DNA of 64,000 nt from Pusillimonas sp. TS35 (GTDB taxonomy: Bacteria > Pseudomonadota > Gammaproteobacteria > Burkholderiales > Burkholderiaceae_B): positions 62,001 through 126,000 of the forward strand of contig NZ_WWER01000001.1 in the NCBI RefSeq assembly GCF_009857885.1. The letters are read 5' to 3'. Position numbers and translations under genes: made by a program. A model generated the notes under the pieces. The model ran no database searches. It saw nothing but the letters and a program-made list of their open reading frames with translations, and was not told the DNA's origin. Position 1 is the stretch's first letter; every line of letters begins with the position of its first letter. Of this stretch, positions 55,200 to 64,000 are shown one piece after another.

Positions 55200-56918
55200 A
55201 TGTCGAATACGCCAGCCCAGCCCACCGCGCAGGGCAAAATCAAGAAGCGCGGGAAACGCAAACCTTTCCGGTTCAGCGACGCGAAGGTCAGCACAATGCT
55301 CATGGCGGTACTAGGAACATTCCTGGTATTGTTGATCGGCGTGGGCAGCATGGGCGCGTGGTTTCTGTCCCAAAGCCTGGACCAAATGAATGCCATGGAG
55401 CGTCAGAGCACCCGTGCGGCGCGCATTCACGCGCTTGGCCAAGCCATGATGGATGTTCGCGTGGCCCTGCTGGTGGCAGCCAATTATCAGGAACAGGCGC
55501 ACAGCAAGAACGACCGCGAAATGGGGGCAAAGGCTACGGCGATGATTGCCGGTGCCGAAGCGAAGCTGGATGAAATCGGCAAGGTGTATAACGCGTTTCG
55601 CAAGGACGCACCAGAAGGCGGCGAGGCTCGCCGCCTGACAACTCGCATTGTCAGTGCCTACCAGCCGTATCTCGACGACGGCGTGACGCCTATGGTGCAG
55701 GCATTGCAGAGCAATGACTACAGCTCGTTCTATTTCATCAACAACGAGTTTGGGATGGTGCGTAGTGAGGCCTTCGAGAAAGCGGTCGAGCAATATGCGG
55801 CATACATCAACAAGGTGTATCAGGATCTCTATGTACAGGCGGAGCAAAGCTTCCAGACCGCACTAATCGCTATTGGCGCGGCGCTTGCAGTCGGTCTGAT
55901 TCTGATGATTGCCATGCGTATGGTCTTCGGGCGTGTGGTGGTGCGTCGTCTGGTGCAGGCGGGCCACCACTTTGATCGCATTGCCGACGGCGACCTGACC
56001 GAACGCATCGAGGTGGGCGCTCGCAACGAGATCGGACTGCTGTATGAAGCGCTGCGGCGCATGCAAGAAGGCCTGACGCGCACGGTAAGCACGGTTCGCG
56101 CTGGTGTGGAAGAGATCACGCTGGGCTCGCGCGAGATCTTCATGGGCAACACGGATCTGAGCAGCCGCACCGAGCAGCAGGCGGCTTCGTTGCAGGAAAC
56201 CGCGGCGAGCATGGAGCAGTTGTCCAGCACGGTGCGCCAGAACACCGATAACGCGAATCAGGCCGATGTGCTGGCCAAGAGCGCGTCTGAGGTTGCCGGA
56301 CGGGGCGGTCGCGCGGTGTCGGAGGTGGTGCAGACCATGAACGAGATCTCGACCAGCTCAGGCAAGATGGCCGAGATTGTTGGGGTGATCGATGGCATTG
56401 CCTTCCAGACCAATATTTTGGCGCTGAACGCGGCGGTGGAAGCGGCGCGGGCCGGCGAGCAGGGCAAGGGTTTTGCGGTGGTGGCGGGCGAGGTTCGCTC
56501 GCTTGCCCAGCGCAGCGCGCAGGCGGCCAAGGAGATCAAGGTGCTGATCGAGGAGTCGCAGTTGAAGGTGCAGGCGGGCGCGCGCCAGGCGGGCGAAGCG
56601 GGCGAGATCATGCGCGAGGTGGTGGGTTCGGTCCAAGGGGTGACCACGATCATGGCCGAGATATCCTCGGCATCGCGCGAGCAGTCCGAAGGGATCGAGC
56701 AAGTGAATCAGGCGGTGGCCGAGATGGATGGCGTGGTGCAGCAGAACGCATCGCTGGTGGAAGAGGCGGCTGCGGCGGCCGGGTCGCTGCAGGAGCAGGC
56801 GACGCGCCTGAGCGATGCGGTGGCGGTGTTCAAGATTGGCCCCGGAGAAGTGATCGACATGCAGGACAAGGAACTTGCGCTGCGCGAACCCGATGCTCGT
56901 ATGGCGCTGGCAACCTAA
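55200..56918 (+). CDS. Methyl-accepting chemotaxis protein 3 (Tar/Tsr type)
   Basis: This receptor has 572 residues. A basic cytosolic head ([12 protein letters not shown]) precedes helix 1 (about 30-52). The periplasmic four-helix domain runs to helix 2 (about 213-236). HAMP and signalling domain follow. From 56081 to 56848 the DNA is identical to mcp1 (31574-32341), while the sensor, HAMP and tail differ. The tail ends ARMALAT and has no W-x-x-F tether. The start ATG at 55200 was chosen because the upstream in-frame part lies in the stem-loop. Confidence 0.94.
   Translation: MSNTPAQPTAQGKIKKRGKRKPFRFSDAKVSTMLMAVLGTFLVLLIGVGSMGAWFLSQSLDQMNAMERQSTRAARIHALGQAMMDVRVALLVAANYQEQAHSKNDREMGAKATAMIAGAEAKLDEIGKVYNAFRKDAPEGGEARRLTTRIVSAYQPYLDDGVTPMVQALQSNDYSSFYFINNEFGMVRSEAFEKAVEQYAAYINKVYQDLYVQAEQSFQTALIAIGAALAVGLILMIAMRMVFGRVVVRRLVQAGHHFDRIADGDLTERIEVGARNEIGLLYEALRRMQEGLTRTVSTVRAGVEEITLGSREIFMGNTDLSSRTEQQAASLQETAASMEQLSSTVRQNTDNANQADVLAKSASEVAGRGGRAVSEVVQTMNEISTSSGKMAEIVGVIDGIAFQTNILALNAAVEAARAGEQGKGFAVVAGEVRSLAQRSAQAAKEIKVLIEESQLKVQAGARQAGEAGEIMREVVGSVQGVTTIMAEISSASREQSEGIEQVNQAVAEMDGVVQQNASLVEEAAAAAGSLQEQATRLSDAVAVFKIGPGEVIDMQDKELALREPDARMALAT
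56081..56848 (+). repeat. 768-bp identical repeat, copy in mcp3 signalling domain
   Basis: This is the second copy of the repeat described at 31574-32341, in the same orientation. The sequence before it (HAMP) and after it (tail) is clearly different between the two genes. Confidence 0.93.
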
Positions 56919-56956
56919 GCCAGAAAGAGGTGGGTGGCTGCGCACCTCTCATCGTG

Positions 56957-56984
56957 CCTGATAGCCGCGTACGCGGCTATCAGG
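56957..56984. terminator. Perfect 28-bp palindrome between convergent mcp3 and fliR
   Basis: CCTGATAGCCGCGT is followed at once by its exact reverse complement, ACGCGGCTATCAGG. It lies 39 bp after mcp3 and 6 bp beyond the end of fliR, both of which read toward it. It has no T-run, but its position suits bidirectional termination. Confidence 0.65.
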
Positions 56985-56989
56985 TGGCT

Positions 56990-57778
56990 TCAACGTGTAG
57001 CCAGCGCGTTGGCCAATTTTGCCATGGTGCTGTAGCCCTGCTCGAAGAGATGGGCCAGAAATGGGGAGGACTGCGGCAGGACGATGGTCAGCAATACCAG
57101 GCCTGTCAGCAGGCTGATCGGAAAGCCAACTGCAAATACAGAAAGCTGCTGAGCGGTGCGGTTCAGGATGCCAAGTGCAAGATTGATTGTCAGCAAGATG
57201 ATGATGAGCGGCAGCGCCAGCAGCATGCCGGACACCAGCACTTGGCTGCTCCATTCCAGCAGCACGCCCCAGCCATTGACATCCAGCGCGCCGGGCGCGA
57301 TAGGCAGCACCTCAAAGGTGCGCAGCACCGTACCAAGCATCAGTAAATGGCCATTGAGCGCCAGGAACAAAAGCGTGGCCATTACATTCATGATGCGCGA
57401 CAGGACTGCTGTGTTGGCGCCTGTGCCTGGGTCGAAAAACGACGCAAATGAAAGGCCCATCTGCAAACCGACGAATTCGCCTGCTGTCTGCACCGCTGCA
57501 AACGTAATGCGCATGATCAGGCCTAGCGCCAGGCCGATCAATACTTGCTGAATGGCCAGCCATAAGGCCGCGATGGATGCCGTCGGAACTTGTGGAAGCG
57601 GATCGAGGGCAGGTGCAATGGCCAGTGCCAGCAGTGCCGACAAGCCCACTTTGACGCGCGTGGGGATCGAGGACTCGCCCAGCACGGGTGCGGCGCCCGC
57701 CAGCGCCATGATGCGGAAGAACGGCCACAGAAAAGCGTTGATCCAGGCGTAAAGCTGGTCGATGTTGACGTCGAGCAT
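56990..57778 (-). CDS. fliR: Flagellar export gate protein FliR
   Basis: FliR is a core part of the export channel with FliP and FliQ. It has 262 residues with about six helices. Typical stretches are AFLWPFFRIMALAGAAPVLG, GEFVGLQMGLSFASFFDPGT and LPLIIILLTINLALGILNRT. It is the last gene of the leftward fliI-R operon; fliQ ends 13 bp upstream. Confidence 0.96.
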   Translation of the reverse strand: MLDVNIDQLYAWINAFLWPFFRIMALAGAAPVLGESSIPTRVKVGLSALLALAIAPALDPLPQVPTASIAALWLAIQQVLIGLALGLIMRITFAAVQTAGEFVGLQMGLSFASFFDPGTGANTAVLSRIMNVMATLLFLALNGHLLMLGTVLRTFEVLPIAPGALDVNGWGVLLEWSSQVLVSGMLLALPLIIILLTINLALGILNRTAQQLSVFAVGFPISLLTGLVLLTIVLPQSSPFLAHLFEQGYSTMAKLANALATR

Positions 57779-57791
57779 GGGTGCGGCCTTA

Positions 57792-58061
57792 TCAGGAGAC
57801 CAGCCCCGGGATCTGCGTCAGCAATGCCTGCATGTAGACCACCATATTGCTGATCAGCCAGGGCCCCAGCAGCACGAGGGCGGCGCCTACGGCCAGCAGC
57901 TTAGGAATGAATGACAGCGTCATCTCGTTGATCTGCGTAGCGGCCTGGAAGATGCTGATGACCAGCCCCACGAGCAAGGTGACCAGCAGTAGGGGGCCCG
58001 CCATGATCAGTGCGAGCTTCATGGCCTGATAGGTCATGGACATGACGGTTTCGGCGGTCAT
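57792..58061 (-). CDS. fliQ: Flagellar export gate protein FliQ
   Basis: FliQ is a two-helix hairpin of the export channel. It has 89 residues. Typical features are GPLLLVTLLVGLVISIFQAA followed by TQINEMTLSFIPKLLAVGAA, the family signature. It lies between fliP and fliR with 13-bp gaps. Confidence 0.97.
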   Translation of the reverse strand: MTAETVMSMTYQAMKLALIMAGPLLLVTLLVGLVISIFQAATQINEMTLSFIPKLLAVGAALVLLGPWLISNMVVYMQALLTQIPGLVS

Positions 58062-58074
58062 GGTTCAGCACTCA

Positions 58075-58887
58075 CTATTGGTAGAAGCTACGGGCCAGCG
58101 AGCCCAGCAACAGGTGCCAGCCATCCGCTAGCACGAACAGCATCAGCTTGAATGGCAGGGAGATAGTGACCGGCGGCACCATCATCATCCCCAGCGCCAT
58201 CAGCACACTGGCGACGACCAGGTCGATGATCAAAAAGGGGATAAAAATGGTGAAACCGATCTGGAACGCGGTCTTGAGCTCGCTGGTGACAAAGGCCGGC
58301 ACCAGTACGCGCAGCGGCGTGTCTTCGGGGGCCCGCAATTCGGTAATGCCCGCCATATTGGCGAACAGCGAAAGATCGGCCTCGCGCGTCTGGCGCAACA
58401 TGAAGGCATGCAGCGGTTTTGCGCCCCGATCCAGGGCTTCCTGGAAGGAGATGCTGTTGGCGGCGAGTGGCTGGTAGGCGTCGGCGTAGATGCGGTCGAA
58501 CACCGGCGACATCGCGAAGAAGGTGAGGAACAACGCAATGCCGATCAGCACGGAGTTTGGCGGCGCGGTGCCGGTGCCCATGGCGTTGCGCAGCAGCCCC
58601 AGCACGATGATGATGCGTGTAAAACCCGTCATCATCATCAACATTGCCGGCAGAAAGGACATCATCGTCAGCATGACCAGGGTCTGGATGCTGAGCGACC
58701 AGGTTGCCCCGCCGCCGGCATTGGGGGTGGATGTGATGGAGGGCAGCGCCAACTGGGCCGCGCTCTGCAGCGGCCAGAACGCTGCGGCAAACAGTATGAT
58801 GGCGATAGCACAGGCAAGGCTGCGGCCCGCGCGGGCGGTGCGGCTCGGCTTGAAGGCGTAGCTGCGGCAGGTGGCTGCTGCGGGCAT
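58075..58887 (-). CDS. fliP: Flagellar export gate protein FliP
   Basis: FliP forms the pentameric export pore. It has 270 residues from the ATG at 58887. A signal-like N-terminal helix precedes the mature start [11 protein letters not shown]. Family signatures are [40 protein letters not shown] and [20 protein letters not shown]. The start overlaps the fliO stop by one base (TAATG), which supports this start and coupling. Confidence 0.96.
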   Translation of the reverse strand: MPAAATCRSYAFKPSRTARAGRSLACAIAIILFAAAFWPLQSAAQLALPSITSTPNAGGGATWSLSIQTLVMLTMMSFLPAMLMMMTGFTRIIIVLGLLRNAMGTGTAPPNSVLIGIALFLTFFAMSPVFDRIYADAYQPLAANSISFQEALDRGAKPLHAFMLRQTREADLSLFANMAGITELRAPEDTPLRVLVPAFVTSELKTAFQIGFTIFIPFLIIDLVVASVLMALGMMMVPPVTISLPFKLMLFVLADGWHLLLGSLARSFYQ

Positions 58888-59267
58888 TATTGCTTCCCGA
58901 GCGCCCGCGCAAGCGCGGCCGAGAAGCGCGCGGTGGCAAATGGCTGCCTTGCGGCAGTTGTGTAAGAGCGGGCGGCGTCTTCGCCGGCATCCGATTGCCA
59001 CGCCGCATCCGGTGCGGATCGCGGGGGCAGTACATGCAGCAGCGAGAGCTGCTGCGGGCCGACTCCGATCACGAGACGTGTCTGCTCGACCTCAATGATG
59101 GCGAGCGACTGGCGCGCGCCCAGGCTGCGACTGGCGATCAGGCGTATCTGCTCGCCGCCGGCGCCCCGCAGGAGCCCCGTCTTGCGGCATGCCCAGGCAA
59201 CTGCCAGGATCAGCGCGACAATCAGTGTCAGGCTGCCGATCAGCCGCAGAATGGAGATATCGGTCAT
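58887..59267 (-). CDS. fliO: Flagellar export assembly protein FliO
   Basis: FliO is a membrane-anchored helper for assembling the FliP pore. It has 126 residues with one helix (about 7-27). The FliO core is [20 protein letters not shown] then [19 protein letters not shown]. The C-terminal tail is Ala-rich. It sits between fliN (15 bp gap) and fliP. Confidence 0.92.
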   Translation of the reverse strand: MTDISILRLIGSLTLIVALILAVAWACRKTGLLRGAGGEQIRLIASRSLGARQSLAIIEVEQTRLVIGVGPQQLSLLHVLPPRSAPDAAWQSDAGEDAARSYTTAARQPFATARFSAALARALGKQ

Positions 59268-59282
59268 GTTGTAGGTCGCCGC

Positions 59283-59795
59283 TCAGCGGCGGCTGTTCAG
59301 GCGGCTAATGCGGTCGGACGGCGTGACAATATCTGTCACGCGGATGCCATACTTGTCGTCTACGACGACCACCTCGCCCTGGGCGATAAGGTAGCCGTTG
59401 ACGAAGATATCCATGGGCTCGCCGGCCAAACCATCGAGTTCGACCACTGAGCCTTGCCCCAATTGCAGGATGTTCTTGATGGTAAGGCGCGTGCGGCCAA
59501 GCTCCACCGACAGTTGCACGGGGATATCCATGATCATGTCGATGTCGCTGTTGCCTTCCACATCGGCGTTGGCGAGCGGTTTGAATACGGGCTCCACCGC
59601 TGGCGTCGGCGTGGCAGGTGCAGCTGTGGCCGCGGTTTGTTCGGCCAGTGCGCTGGCCCAGTCGTCGGTGCCCAGTCCATCGGCCTGAGTGGTGCTGGTG
59701 CCGGCCTGCTGTTCAGCGAATGCGGCGGCCCAGTCGTCGGCGCTATTGTCGGCCGGCTGGCTGCCCTGCGGGGTGTCCTTGGATTGGTCGGTCAT
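59283..59795 (-). CDS. fliN: Flagellar motor switch protein FliN
   Basis: FliN forms the base of the C ring and binds CheY-P and the export ATPase complex. It has 170 residues; the first ~85 are an acidic, Ala/Gln-rich extension with the repeat DDWAAAFAEQ / DDWASALAEQ. The SPOA domain begins MIMDIPVQLSVELGRTRLTI and includes LGQGSVVELDGLAGEPMDIF. The start overlaps the fliM stop by 4 bp. Confidence 0.96.
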   Translation of the reverse strand: MTDQSKDTPQGSQPADNSADDWAAAFAEQQAGTSTTQADGLGTDDWASALAEQTAATAAPATPTPAVEPVFKPLANADVEGNSDIDMIMDIPVQLSVELGRTRLTIKNILQLGQGSVVELDGLAGEPMDIFVNGYLIAQGEVVVVDDKYGIRVTDIVTPSDRISRLNSRR

Positions 59796-60802
59796 TGTTG
59801 AGGCTCGTTGAGTTCGGTTTCAGAGTTGGCCAGAATGCGTTTGACGCGCAGGGCGTAGCGTCCGTTGAAAGTACCGTAGCCGCATTCGAGGACTGGCACG
59901 CCGCCCACGTGCGCCTGCACGGTTGGCGATGGCTCGATAGGAAGGATGTCGCCGACCTGAAGCTGGAGCAGTTCGCGCACGCTGGTATGGATCTGGGCAA
60001 ACTCCGCCACCAACTCGACGTCGGCGCTGCGCACCTGGCGCGACAATTGTTGCGTCCAGCGCTGGTCAATGTCGCCCGCGTTCGCGTCCTGAAGCGGGCG
60101 CGTGAGCAGGTCGCGCAAGGGTTCGATCATCGAGTAGGGCATGCAGATGTTCAGGTTGCCCCCCGTGGCCCCCAGCTCAATATTGAACGAGGTGGTGACG
60201 ACGATTTCATTGCTGCTCGTGATGCTCGCAAACTTGGTGTGCATCTCCGAGCGTATGTATTCGAACTGTATCGGATGCACCTGCTCCCAGGCTTCGGCGT
60301 AGCTTTCCAGCGTGAGGTTGAGCAGGCGCCGGATGATGCGTTGTTCGGTAGTGGTGAAATCCCGGCCTTCCACGCGCATGCTGTAGCGGCCATTTCCACC
60401 GAACATACTGTCGATGACGAGAAAGACCAGGTTGGGATCGAACGTGAACAGGGACACACCGCGAAGCGGCTTCATGGCTACCATATTCAGATTGCTGGGC
60501 ACCGGAAGGTTGCGTTCGAAATCGGAATACTTCTGGATGCGGATGGCGCCGACTGTGATATCGGCATTACGGCGCATGAAAGAAAGCAGAGTGCTGCGCA
60601 GCCTGCGTGCAAATCGCTCGTTGATGAGCTCGAGCGTTTGCATGCGGTGCCGCACGACGCGATCAGGAGACGTCAGGTCGTAAGGGCGTACACCGCCCAC
60701 ATTGGCACTGTCAGCCGGCGTTTTAGGCTGGCTTTCGCCGGTTACCCCGGCAAGCAGGGCATCGACTTCGTCTTGCGACAGCATGCTGCTTTGGTAGGAC
60801 AT
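59792..60802 (-). CDS. fliM: Flagellar motor switch protein FliM
   Basis: FliM is the C-ring protein that binds CheY-P. It has 336 residues. The N-terminal CheY-binding motif is MLSQDEVDALLAGVTG. The middle domain includes ERFARRLRSTLLSFMRRNAD and FVFDPN-like TFDPNLVFLVIDSMFGGNGR. The SPOA domain ends the protein. The ATG follows the fliL stop without a gap. Confidence 0.97.
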   Translation of the reverse strand: MSYQSSMLSQDEVDALLAGVTGESQPKTPADSANVGGVRPYDLTSPDRVVRHRMQTLELINERFARRLRSTLLSFMRRNADITVGAIRIQKYSDFERNLPVPSNLNMVAMKPLRGVSLFTFDPNLVFLVIDSMFGGNGRYSMRVEGRDFTTTEQRIIRRLLNLTLESYAEAWEQVHPIQFEYIRSEMHTKFASITSSNEIVVTTSFNIELGATGGNLNICMPYSMIEPLRDLLTRPLQDANAGDIDQRWTQQLSRQVRSADVELVAEFAQIHTSVRELLQLQVGDILPIEPSPTVQAHVGGVPVLECGYGTFNGRYALRVKRILANSETELNEPQQ

Positions 60803-61297
60803 TTACTGGACCACGAAAGCAGTAAACAGCACATCGCGGATGCGGGGGCCGTTGGGCTGCGGGGAGTAGGGTGCGCTGAGCACCTGCTTTAACTGGCTGA
60901 CCAGGCTGGCACGTCCTTCGGGCGTCTGGATTTTTTCGGGATCTTGCAGTGCCAGCAGCCTGAGCGTGCGATCGCGGGTTTCAGGCATGTACGTTCGGAC
61001 AATGCCCGCCGACGCCTGATCTTCCAACCGCAGCGTGATGGCGACATAAAGCACGCGACTGCGATGGCTATTGTCCAGCGTGACGGTAAACGGATCGAGC
61101 GGCGCGAATATAGGCGTTGCGAGGGGAGCGGTTGTTGCAGCGGATTCGGCAGTCGCGGCCTCTACTGAGCCGCCTTTGCCTAGGCCGAAATAATCAAGAA
61201 CCAGAACCGTGACGCCGACACTGATTGCAACGATGAAAAGCATGGCCAGAAGCGACCTGGCGAATTTCGCGGATTTACTGGGTTCTTTCTTGGGCAT
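60803..61297 (-). CDS. fliL: Flagellar basal body-associated protein FliL
   Basis: FliL surrounds and stabilises the stator. It has 164 residues. One helix (about 15-35, LLAMLFIVAISVGVTVLVLD) is followed by a periplasmic stomatin-like domain with PFTVTLDNSHRSRVLYVAIT and RDRTLRLLALQDPEKIQTPE. The stop is adjacent to the fliM ATG (TAAATG). A 196-bp gap without recognisable features separates it from fliK. Confidence 0.95.
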   Translation of the reverse strand: MPKKEPSKSAKFARSLLAMLFIVAISVGVTVLVLDYFGLGKGGSVEAATAESAATTAPLATPIFAPLDPFTVTLDNSHRSRVLYVAITLRLEDQASAGIVRTYMPETRDRTLRLLALQDPEKIQTPEGRASLVSQLKQVLSAPYSPQPNGPRIRDVLFTAFVVQ

Positions 61298-61493
61298 GTC
61301 GCGATCGACAGGAGTTACGGGTTGGATGATTGGGCATCATGCTCGCGGCAAGGTGGGCCCGAAGGCGGATGTACACGTCGCTACGTTATTACACAAGTAT
61401 CATTGTGCAGCATGGCTGCGCCACCAATGCAGGCGAATAAGGTCAGTAATCGGTGATAGCTTTCGAGATTCAGACTGTGGCTCGCATATTGCA

Positions 61494-62873
61494 TCAGGCG
61501 AAGGTATCCACCAACTTATCGGTGGCAGGCTGGCGCGTTGGCCGCACGTGGGTGTCCGCGGACGTGGTGGTGTCAGCCTTGACCTCGGACGCCTGGCGGT
61601 TGGCCTTCGCTTGTTGCGCGGCCTGCTCAAACCCTTGACCAGCTTGGCCGTGGTCGCTGACGTTGGCCTGTCCGAGCGACAGACCAGCCTGCGAGAGCAA
61701 CTGCTGCAGTTGAGGCAGTGCTTGTTCGACAGCGTTGCGTACGCTGGCATGCGCAGAAACAAAGCTGGCGTGCGCAACGCTATCGCTTACGTTCAGGATG
61801 ATGCGCAGAGGGCCGAGTTCGGGCGGATCAAGCCGCAGCTCGGCAGTGTGCGGCTGCGTGTCGGCACCTTGGGCGAGAGCGACAAACTGGCGGCCAAACT
61901 CCATGGGCCATTGCGCGCTCTGCAGCGGTGCGGCAACCTGACCGCTTGCGCCATACAGGAGCGCGGATGCTGGCTGAGGCAAGCCTGCGGCGGTGAGGTT
62001 CAGGCCGGGCGGCAACAGCCCTTGCAGTTGGCTGGTATGCCCGGCGGCGGCATCGGCAGCCTCTATGGTCGCGGCGCTAAGCAGGGCATCTCCTGTTTGG
62101 CTGGCGGTAAACGCAGCCAGTGCCTGCTGCGGGTTGGCGAACGTAGGGCGGCTGGTATCGGGCGCGGTATCGTTCAGGCGCGCCTGCATGGCGCGCACGG
62201 CTCGAAAGGCGCCATCGGTCTGGATCAGACGACCCTGGACGGATGTGAGGCGTGTACCGGGATGATTGCCGGGCAGTTGCGCGGCGGTGCCGATAGCGTG
62301 TGCCGGCAGCGCGGCGGCGCGCAAGCCGCTTTCGTTGGTTGCGAGCGTTGCTGCGCTACTGAAGCTTGTCGCCGCTGGCGCGGCGAGAAGGGCTTCTTCA
62401 GGGCGCGCGCCTGACGGCGTTGCCGCCGCATGCAGGCTGCTTTGCACCGGAACGGTGTGTGTGCCCGCAGTGGCTGTGGCATCGACGCCAGCCGTATTGG
62501 TGGGCGCAGCCTCACGGCCGGCTCGCATGCCTTGCTGAAGCATTGCTGCCTGCAGCGCGATATCCAGAGCCAGGGCGGGCAAGCCTTCTGTGCCGTCGTC
62601 TTGGTCGTCGTGAGCCGCGCCGAGGTCTGGCTCGGTGGCCTGGCCGGCCGCGTCGGCGGTGCCTTCAACCGTGTCGATGGCGGCGGCGTCCTGGGGTTTT
62701 TCCGATTGCGTGTCGCGGGGTCGAGAGGCAGGAGACTGGGCGTTTACCTGCCGTGGCGCCGCCTGCTGGTGCCCAGCCAGGATCTGCGTGAATCCGCGGT
62801 CGCCGTCGGGCATCGATGCGGGCGGAGGGCTTGTTTCGGTGCGGCTGGCGGCTGACAGGGGCGGTATATTCAT
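61494..62873 (-). CDS. fliK: Flagellar hook-length control protein FliK
   Basis: FliK measures the hook and makes FlhB switch export specificity. It has 459 residues. The first 320 are Ala/Gln/Thr-rich and disordered, as usual for the ruler. The conserved C-terminal domain reads TAELRLDPPELGPLRIILNV and VRNAVEQALPQLQQLLSQAG. The ATG at 62873 (MNIPPLSA) is preferred to an in-frame TTG that overlaps the fliJ end. Confidence 0.95.
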   Translation of the reverse strand: MNIPPLSAASRTETSPPPASMPDGDRGFTQILAGHQQAAPRQVNAQSPASRPRDTQSEKPQDAAAIDTVEGTADAAGQATEPDLGAAHDDQDDGTEGLPALALDIALQAAMLQQGMRAGREAAPTNTAGVDATATAGTHTVPVQSSLHAAATPSGARPEEALLAAPAATSFSSAATLATNESGLRAAALPAHAIGTAAQLPGNHPGTRLTSVQGRLIQTDGAFRAVRAMQARLNDTAPDTSRPTFANPQQALAAFTASQTGDALLSAATIEAADAAAGHTSQLQGLLPPGLNLTAAGLPQPASALLYGASGQVAAPLQSAQWPMEFGRQFVALAQGADTQPHTAELRLDPPELGPLRIILNVSDSVAHASFVSAHASVRNAVEQALPQLQQLLSQAGLSLGQANVSDHGQAGQGFEQAAQQAKANRQASEVKADTTTSADTHVRPTRQPATDKLVDTFA

Positions 62874-62884
62874 GGCGGCGTCGA

Positions 62885-63337
62885 TCAATGGTTTTGTTGT
62901 TGGCGGCGACGGTACAGGATGGCCGAGTGCTCGTCGTAGCGACGCTGTTCGGCCCGGTTCTCCCGGTGCTGCAACTGTTGCTGGTGCCGCGACTCCAACG
63001 CTTCAAATGAATTCAGGCGCTTCTTCTGGTCGCGCCAATGCTCGCGGCCGGTATTCACCTGGATATCCAGCTGCGCGAGCACCTTATTCTGCTGCATGAT
63101 TGCTTGATCCAAAGTGGCAATAAAGCGGTTGAAATTCTGATAGTTCGATGCTGAAATGCCCAACTCGCCGGCCCGCTGCAGGCGTTCAACGTAATCCATG
63201 CGGTAGCCCTGCAGCATCGAAAGCTGCTGTTCGGCGCTGCGCCGTTCGTCCATCAGGCCGCGTAGATGGCGCCCAGCCCCTTCCAGCCCTTCCTGGGCAA
63301 GATCGATCAGCGTTTTCAGTGATGCGCGTTCAGCCAT
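62885..63337 (-). CDS. fliJ: Flagellar export protein FliJ
   Basis: FliJ is the coiled-coil stalk of the export ATPase. It has 150 residues, almost entirely helical and highly charged. It begins LKTLIDLAQEGLEGAGRHLR; the central part is YQNFNRFIATLDQAIMQQNK; the end is basic (RRYDEHSAILYRRRQQQ). It lies 9 bp after fliI and 11 bp before fliK. Confidence 0.94.
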   Translation of the reverse strand: MAERASLKTLIDLAQEGLEGAGRHLRGLMDERRSAEQQLSMLQGYRMDYVERLQRAGELGISASNYQNFNRFIATLDQAIMQQNKVLAQLDIQVNTGREHWRDQKKRLNSFEALESRHQQQLQHRENRAEQRRYDEHSAILYRRRQQQNH

Positions 63338-63346
63338 GTTGGTTCA

Positions 63347-64000
63347 TTACAAAGGAAAGCCGCGTCCGCGGTCGGGCCCCAGCAGTTGCGCCAGTTCACG
63401 AGCTGCAGACTCGTAGCTGCTGCGCGTTGAAATATCCTGCTGAAGGTAAGCTTCCAGATGTGGATACATCCGGATAGCCTCGTCGATCTGCGCGTCGTTG
63501 CCGGCCGTGTAGGCACCTACGGCAATCAGGTCGCGGTTGCGCTGGTAGCGCGACAGCATCTTCTTGAAGGTGTGCACCATCGAGAATTGCTGCGTGGGCA
63601 CAACGGCCGACATCACGCGCGAGATGGACGCTTCGATATCAATGGCGGGGTAGTGGCCGGCTTCCGCCAGGCTGCGTGACAGCACGACGTGGCCGTCCAG
63701 GATCGCACGGGCCGAATCCGCAATGGGATCCTGCTGATCGTCGCCTTCGGTCAGCACGGTATAAAAGGCGGTAATGGAGCCAGCTTCGTGCCCGTTGACC
63801 GGCGCGCCATTGCCTGCGCGCTCGACCAGCGCCGGCAGCTTGGCAAACACCGATGGCGGATAGCCCTTGGTGGCGGGCGGCTCGCCAATAGCCAGTGCAA
63901 TTTCCCGCTGCGCCATGGCATATCGGGTAAGCGAGTCCATAATGAGCAGCACGTGTCGGCCTTGATCGCGAAAATGCTCGGCCAGTCGTGTGGCATAGAC
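63347..64000 (-). CDS. fliI: Flagellum-specific ATPase FliI, N-terminus beyond window edge
   Basis: FliI is the hexameric ATPase that supports protein export. The last 217 residues are present, about half of the ~450-residue protein. Walker B is [20 protein letters not shown]. Further signatures are [27 protein letters not shown] and [20 protein letters not shown]. The C-terminus ends [15 protein letters not shown]. The Walker A region lies to the right of the window. Confidence 0.97.
   Translation of the reverse strand, partial: VYATRLAEHFRDQGRHVLLIMDSLTRYAMAQREIALAIGEPPATKGYPPSVFAKLPALVERAGNGAPVNGHEAGSITAFYTVLTEGDDQQDPIADSARAILDGHVVLSRSLAEAGHYPAIDIEASISRVMSAVVPTQQFSMVHTFKKMLSRYQRNRDLIAVGAYTAGNDAQIDEAIRMYPHLEAYLQQDISTRSSYESAARELAQLLGPDRGRGFPL

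Noticed and set aside
1-64000. tRNA/rRNA genes, insertion sequences, prophage, CRISPR arrays, attachment sites
   Set aside because: I looked for transposase or integrase proteins, regular repeat-spacer patterns and tRNA-like sequences, and saw none. The gene order and composition look like stable chromosome.

Overview
The window is GC-rich chromosomal DNA from a motile, nitric-oxide-reducing betaproteobacterium. The most likely home is the Alcaligenaceae (Bordetella / Achromobacter / Pusillimonas type). The reasons are the single large flagellar and chemotaxis locus headed by flhDC, the norR-norA-norB arrangement with a quinol-type NO reductase (as in Cupriavidus), and the general gene complement. 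The genus is inferred, not proven. I see no tRNA or rRNA genes, insertion sequences, prophage or CRISPR arrays.

The left third (1-24.5 kb) is a series of small metabolic and transport units. It holds an Emr-type efflux operon read leftwards (MarR regulator, outer-membrane lipoprotein, emrA, emrB cut by the window edge), with a perfect 14-bp palindrome beside a TATAAT -10 element. It continues with an EamA exporter, a divergent LysR/YeiH pair, small conserved genes (SirB2-like, tautomerase, DUF924) and the norR | norA-norB NO detoxification unit. That unit has a textbook sigma-54 promoter and three NorR-type GGT-N7-ACC boxes. Next come a TerC-family exporter behind a yybP-ykoY (Mn2+) riboswitch, a DUF883 protein, a SulP transporter with a STAS domain, a small ribbon-helix-helix protein, a lipoate-ligase-like protein, a TM2 protein, a methyltransferase, divergent glpK/glpD and an NlpC/P60 lipoprotein.

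From about 25 kb to the right edge, almost everything belongs to the flagellum and chemotaxis. Rightward: flhD-flhC, then motA-motB-cheA-cheW-mcp1-cheR-cheB-cheY-cheZ, then flhB-flhA-flhF. A short leftward block follows (flgA, flgM, flgN), then rightward flgB-C-D-E-F-G-H-I-J, flgK-flgL, mcp2 and mcp3. The last block is leftward: fliI (partial)-J-K-L-M-N-O-P-Q-R. FlhDC would start the cascade, and the export gate (FlhAB, FliOPQR), ATPase module (FliIJ), C-ring parts (FliMN), rod, hook and ring genes follow. FlgM holds back the flagellar sigma factor FliA. Good sigma-28 promoters (TAAA-N15-GCCGNNAN type) lie upstream of flgM and of flgK, so anti-sigma factor, chaperone and hook-filament junction genes look like late genes. 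fliA and flhG are not in this window.

The main oddities are a 768-bp stretch that is identical between the signalling domains of two chemoreceptor genes 24.5 kb apart, a compact receptor (mcp2) with almost no periplasmic domain that alone carries a C-terminal CheR/CheB tether, an FlhF with an uncharacterised tail of about 420 residues and atypical G3/G4 motifs, and a 14-bp promoter element shared by the SulP and ribbon-helix-helix genes. I found no clearly new multi-gene system; most of the window is ordinary, well-conserved biology.
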